DNA from: JACKAN01 sp964502735
GTDB lineage: Bacteria; Bdellovibrionota; Bdellovibrionia; Bdellovibrionales; UBA1609
Length of the DNA stretch: 17,395 nt
Reading direction: 5' to 3'
Assembly (NCBI GenBank): GCA_964502735.1
Contig: CAZCYD010000055.1
Coordinates: 1 to 17,395, forward strand
Positions 15,724 to 17,395 of the stretch are shown one piece after another. The translations under genes were made by a program, and so were the position numbers. Position 1 is the first letter of the stretch. Each line of letters begins with the position of its first letter. The notes under the pieces are model-generated. The model searched no databases. It worked only from the letters and a program-made list of their open reading frames with translations, and was not told the DNA's origin.

Positions 15724-16951
15724 AGCCATCATTATTGGCGTAGGGCTAAAATCTGAACCCTATGAGGAACTTAAAGAGTCACTAGCCGAGCTAGAAGATT
15801 TGGTTTATGCTGCCGGAGCTGACATCGCAGGAACACTTGTTCAAGTTCTTGAAAAATACAACCCCGCTACCCTCATCGGCAAAGGAAAAACACAAGAGAT
15901 AAAAGAACTTGTTGAAACTACTGAAGCCAACCTAGTTGTTGTTGATCACCACCTCACTGGCGTTCAAGCCAGGAATCTGGAACAAGAAACTGGAGCTCGG
16001 GTTCTTGACCGCAGTCAATTGATTCTAGATATCTTTGCCCAACGCGCGCAAACCTATGAGGGCAAGCTCCAAGTGGAATTGGCTCAAATGTTAGATCAAT
16101 TGCCCCGCATGATTGGGGCCTGGCAAGGCTCCTTGTCTCGCTTAGGAGGAGGAATTGGAACGCGAGGCCCTGGAGAAACCGCTCTAGAAATGGACAGAAG
16201 AAGAATTCATAACCGCGTAAAGCAGATTCAAAAGAAACTAGATGCTGTCATGAACAGTCGCCAACAGATTCGCCACAATCGCAAACGCAATGAAATCCCC
16301 CAGTTTGCCCTTATTGGATATACCAATTCAGGAAAAAGCACCTTACTCAATCGACTCACTCAGTCGGATGTCTTAGTTAAAGATCAGGTTTTTGCCACTC
16401 TAGATCCCACTACCAGAAAAGTTCACCTGCCTGAGGTTGACGAAGCCGTTATCACTGACACAGTTGGATTTATCCGAAAGCTCCCGACTCAGCTTATCGA
16501 AGCTTTCAAAGCGACTCTCGAAGAATCTGCACAAGCCGACATTCTTATTTATGTTCTCGACGTGTCCTCTCCACAAATGAGTCGACACCTCGAAGTTATT
16601 GACGGCCTTATCGAAGAATTTAACTGGAAAGACAAACCCATCATTTACGTTTACAATAAAGTTGATACTGCAAGCCTGGAACAGCAAGTTCGGGCCGACA
16701 GACGCCCTCGAGTTTTTACTAGCGCCATAAAAGGACAAGGCATTGAGCGATTGCGAAGTCTAATGTCCGATGCAATCAAAAGCCTGCATAAACCAGTTGA
16801 ATTGTATTTTTCCAAAGATCAGGAACACAAAATCTACGAACTTGGTAGAGAATCAAAAATTATAAAAACAGAACAAGCTCCCCATGGAACCCTTTGCCTC
16901 GTCAATCTAACCCCCAACCAAATGAGCAAATGGTCCAACTACCTAGCTTAA
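15713..16951 (+). CDS. hflX: GTPase HflX, ribosome-associated
   Basis: HflX binds the 50S subunit and in other bacteria splits stalled or hibernating ribosomes after stress. The 412-aa protein has the HflX N-terminal domain (ATLIGKGKTQEI at 52-63) and the family block RLGGGIGTRGPGETALEMDRR at about 143-163. The GTPase domain follows: G1 GYTNSGKST (202-210), G2 in FATLDPTTR (227-235), G3 DTVGF (249-253), G4 NKVD (315-318) and G5 TSA (336-338). A short C-terminal domain completes it, so the gene is intact. The ATG lies inside the end of maeB (11-nt overlap); the closest purine-rich site, GGAG near 15701, is somewhat far, which suggests coupled translation. The maeB-hflX pairing is not a usual functional link. 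Unlike many proteobacteria, hflX is not next to hfq or hflK here. Confidence 0.97.
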   Translation: MKDKAIIIGVGLKSEPYEELKESLAELEDLVYAAGADIAGTLVQVLEKYNPATLIGKGKTQEIKELVETTEANLVVVDHHLTGVQARNLEQETGARVLDRSQLILDIFAQRAQTYEGKLQVELAQMLDQLPRMIGAWQGSLSRLGGGIGTRGPGETALEMDRRRIHNRVKQIQKKLDAVMNSRQQIRHNRKRNEIPQFALIGYTNSGKSTLLNRLTQSDVLVKDQVFATLDPTTRKVHLPEVDEAVITDTVGFIRKLPTQLIEAFKATLEESAQADILIYVLDVSSPQMSRHLEVIDGLIEEFNWKDKPIIYVYNKVDTASLEQQVRADRRPRVFTSAIKGQGIERLRSLMSDAIKSLHKPVELYFSKDQEHKIYELGRESKIIKTEQAPHGTLCLVNLTPNQMSKWSNYLA

Positions 16952-16963
16952 AAGTTCTTGAGC

Positions 16964-16987
16964 CTAGTTACATAACTAGTTACATAA
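16964..16987. repeat. 12-nt perfect tandem duplication
   Basis: CTAGTTACATAA occurs twice in a row beginning 12 nt after the hflX stop. Like the others it is perfect and intergenic. Confidence 0.9.
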
Positions 16988-17064
16988 GTTAATTTGTAGG
17001 ACTTGATCTTGTACCAAGACCCAGATATCTAGGAATAGGCCTAATTTTTCGCTTTGCCATGCCC

Positions 17065-17094
17065 GACTATTTTAGGGTTTATCCAAAAATAGTC
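17065..17094 (+). terminator. 9-bp hairpin downstream of hflX, possible terminator
   Basis: GACTATTTT and AAAATAGTC form a perfect 9-bp stem around a 12-nt loop, about 114 nt past hflX. The stem is AT-rich and is followed by TGATGGAATTTTTAATT and not by an immediate T run, so strength would be low. It is the best terminator candidate for the maeB-hflX transcript. Confidence 0.4.
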
Positions 17095-17395
17095 TGATGG
17101 AATTTTTAATTAAAATTAAGAAAATAGACCCAGAAGCCTCTAATCAATAAAAAATAAAACACCTCCCCCCACAAAAGAAAAGTTTTTAGTTTTAGACAAC
17201 CCCTATAGCATCCCTGATAAAGCCTCAGAGCTCAATAAATACCAAAATCCGCGGATAAAATGGTGGGTTCGCCTACTCAATTTTGTACACTCATATTTTT
17301 TGGAATAGAACTTGCTAACAAGAAGTTCATATTACAAACGTTACTGATCTTGTCGGACTATTGAACCCCAAGAAGATGAAACGTGAACATATTGA

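Larger units (their letters stand above)
16952..17395. other. Non-coding 444-nt tail of the window
   Basis: Downstream of hflX lie a 12-nt tandem duplication (16964-16987) and a 9-bp hairpin (17065-17094) that may end the maeB-hflX transcript. The next 300 nt are AT-rich and show no ORF with a ribosome site and no tRNA or rRNA. An ATG at 17376 with AAGAAG right before it could open a gene beyond the window edge, but too little is visible to call. Confidence 0.5.

Noticed and set aside
17258..17285. Possible tRNA T-arm (GGTTCGCC-like)
   Set aside because: No matching acceptor stem, anticodon arm or D-arm could be laid out around it.
17376..17395. Start of a further plus-strand gene (ATG AAA CGT GAA...)
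   Set aside because: Only six full codons are visible and the purine run is directly against the ATG. This is too little to support a feature.

Overview
The window reads as a chromosomal segment of a free-living or predatory Gram-negative bacterium with moderately low GC. The mix of fatty-acid and branched-chain acyl-CoA genes, exported envelope proteins, frequent GTG/TTG starts and an unusual RelA/SpoT-like protein reminds me of Bdellovibrionota or related former deltaproteobacteria. That placement is an inference and not proven here. Nine of the eleven genes lie on the minus strand. Two (maeB, hflX) lie on the plus strand, diverging from fadJ at about 13.3 kb. I see no rRNA, tRNA, CRISPR, transposase or phage gene.

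Region 1 (1-5.5 kb, minus) is an acyl-CoA module in the transcription order hbd, enoyl-CoA hydratase, icmF. IcmF is a fused B12-dependent isobutyryl-CoA mutase with its own G-protein chaperone domain. It interconverts isobutyryl-CoA and n-butyryl-CoA. The hydratase and Hbd handle crotonyl-CoA, 3-hydroxybutyryl-CoA and acetoacetyl-CoA. With a butyryl-CoA dehydrogenase and a thiolase encoded elsewhere, the set would carry valine-derived isobutyryl-CoA to acetyl-CoA. Two tandem repeats built from the same TAAC-type unit flank hbd: fourteen copies of TAAC on its 3' side and an octamer array on its 5' side.

Region 2 (5.7-10.8 kb, minus) holds envelope genes. A lipoprotein, a RelA/SpoT-fold-like protein of unknown activity and the acyltransferase PlsC are tightly packed (4-nt gap, then a TAATG stop/start overlap). 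A porin-like beta-barrel protein follows them. An exported protein of unknown function lies upstream and is separated by a 462-nt gap rich in repeats.

Region 3 (11.1-17.0 kb) holds a two-domain beta-oxidation enzyme (FadJ/FadB type, minus). Across a divergent promoter region lie maeB (NADP malic enzyme with phosphotransacetylase-like tail) and hflX (ribosome-associated GTPase), which overlap by 11 nt. Malic enzyme would turn C4 acids into pyruvate and NADPH, which fits growth on amino acids and fatty acids.

The intergenic regions are notable for short perfect tandem duplications (4, 8, 8, 10, 12 and 15-nt units), for a dispersed 20-nt repeat near 28 and 9692, and for a consensus DnaA box beside a 10-nt-phased triple repeat and a 16-nt homopolymer at about 11.0 kb. 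The best candidates for something little described are the repeat-flanked hbd operon and the degenerate RelA/SpoT-like protein coupled to plsC.
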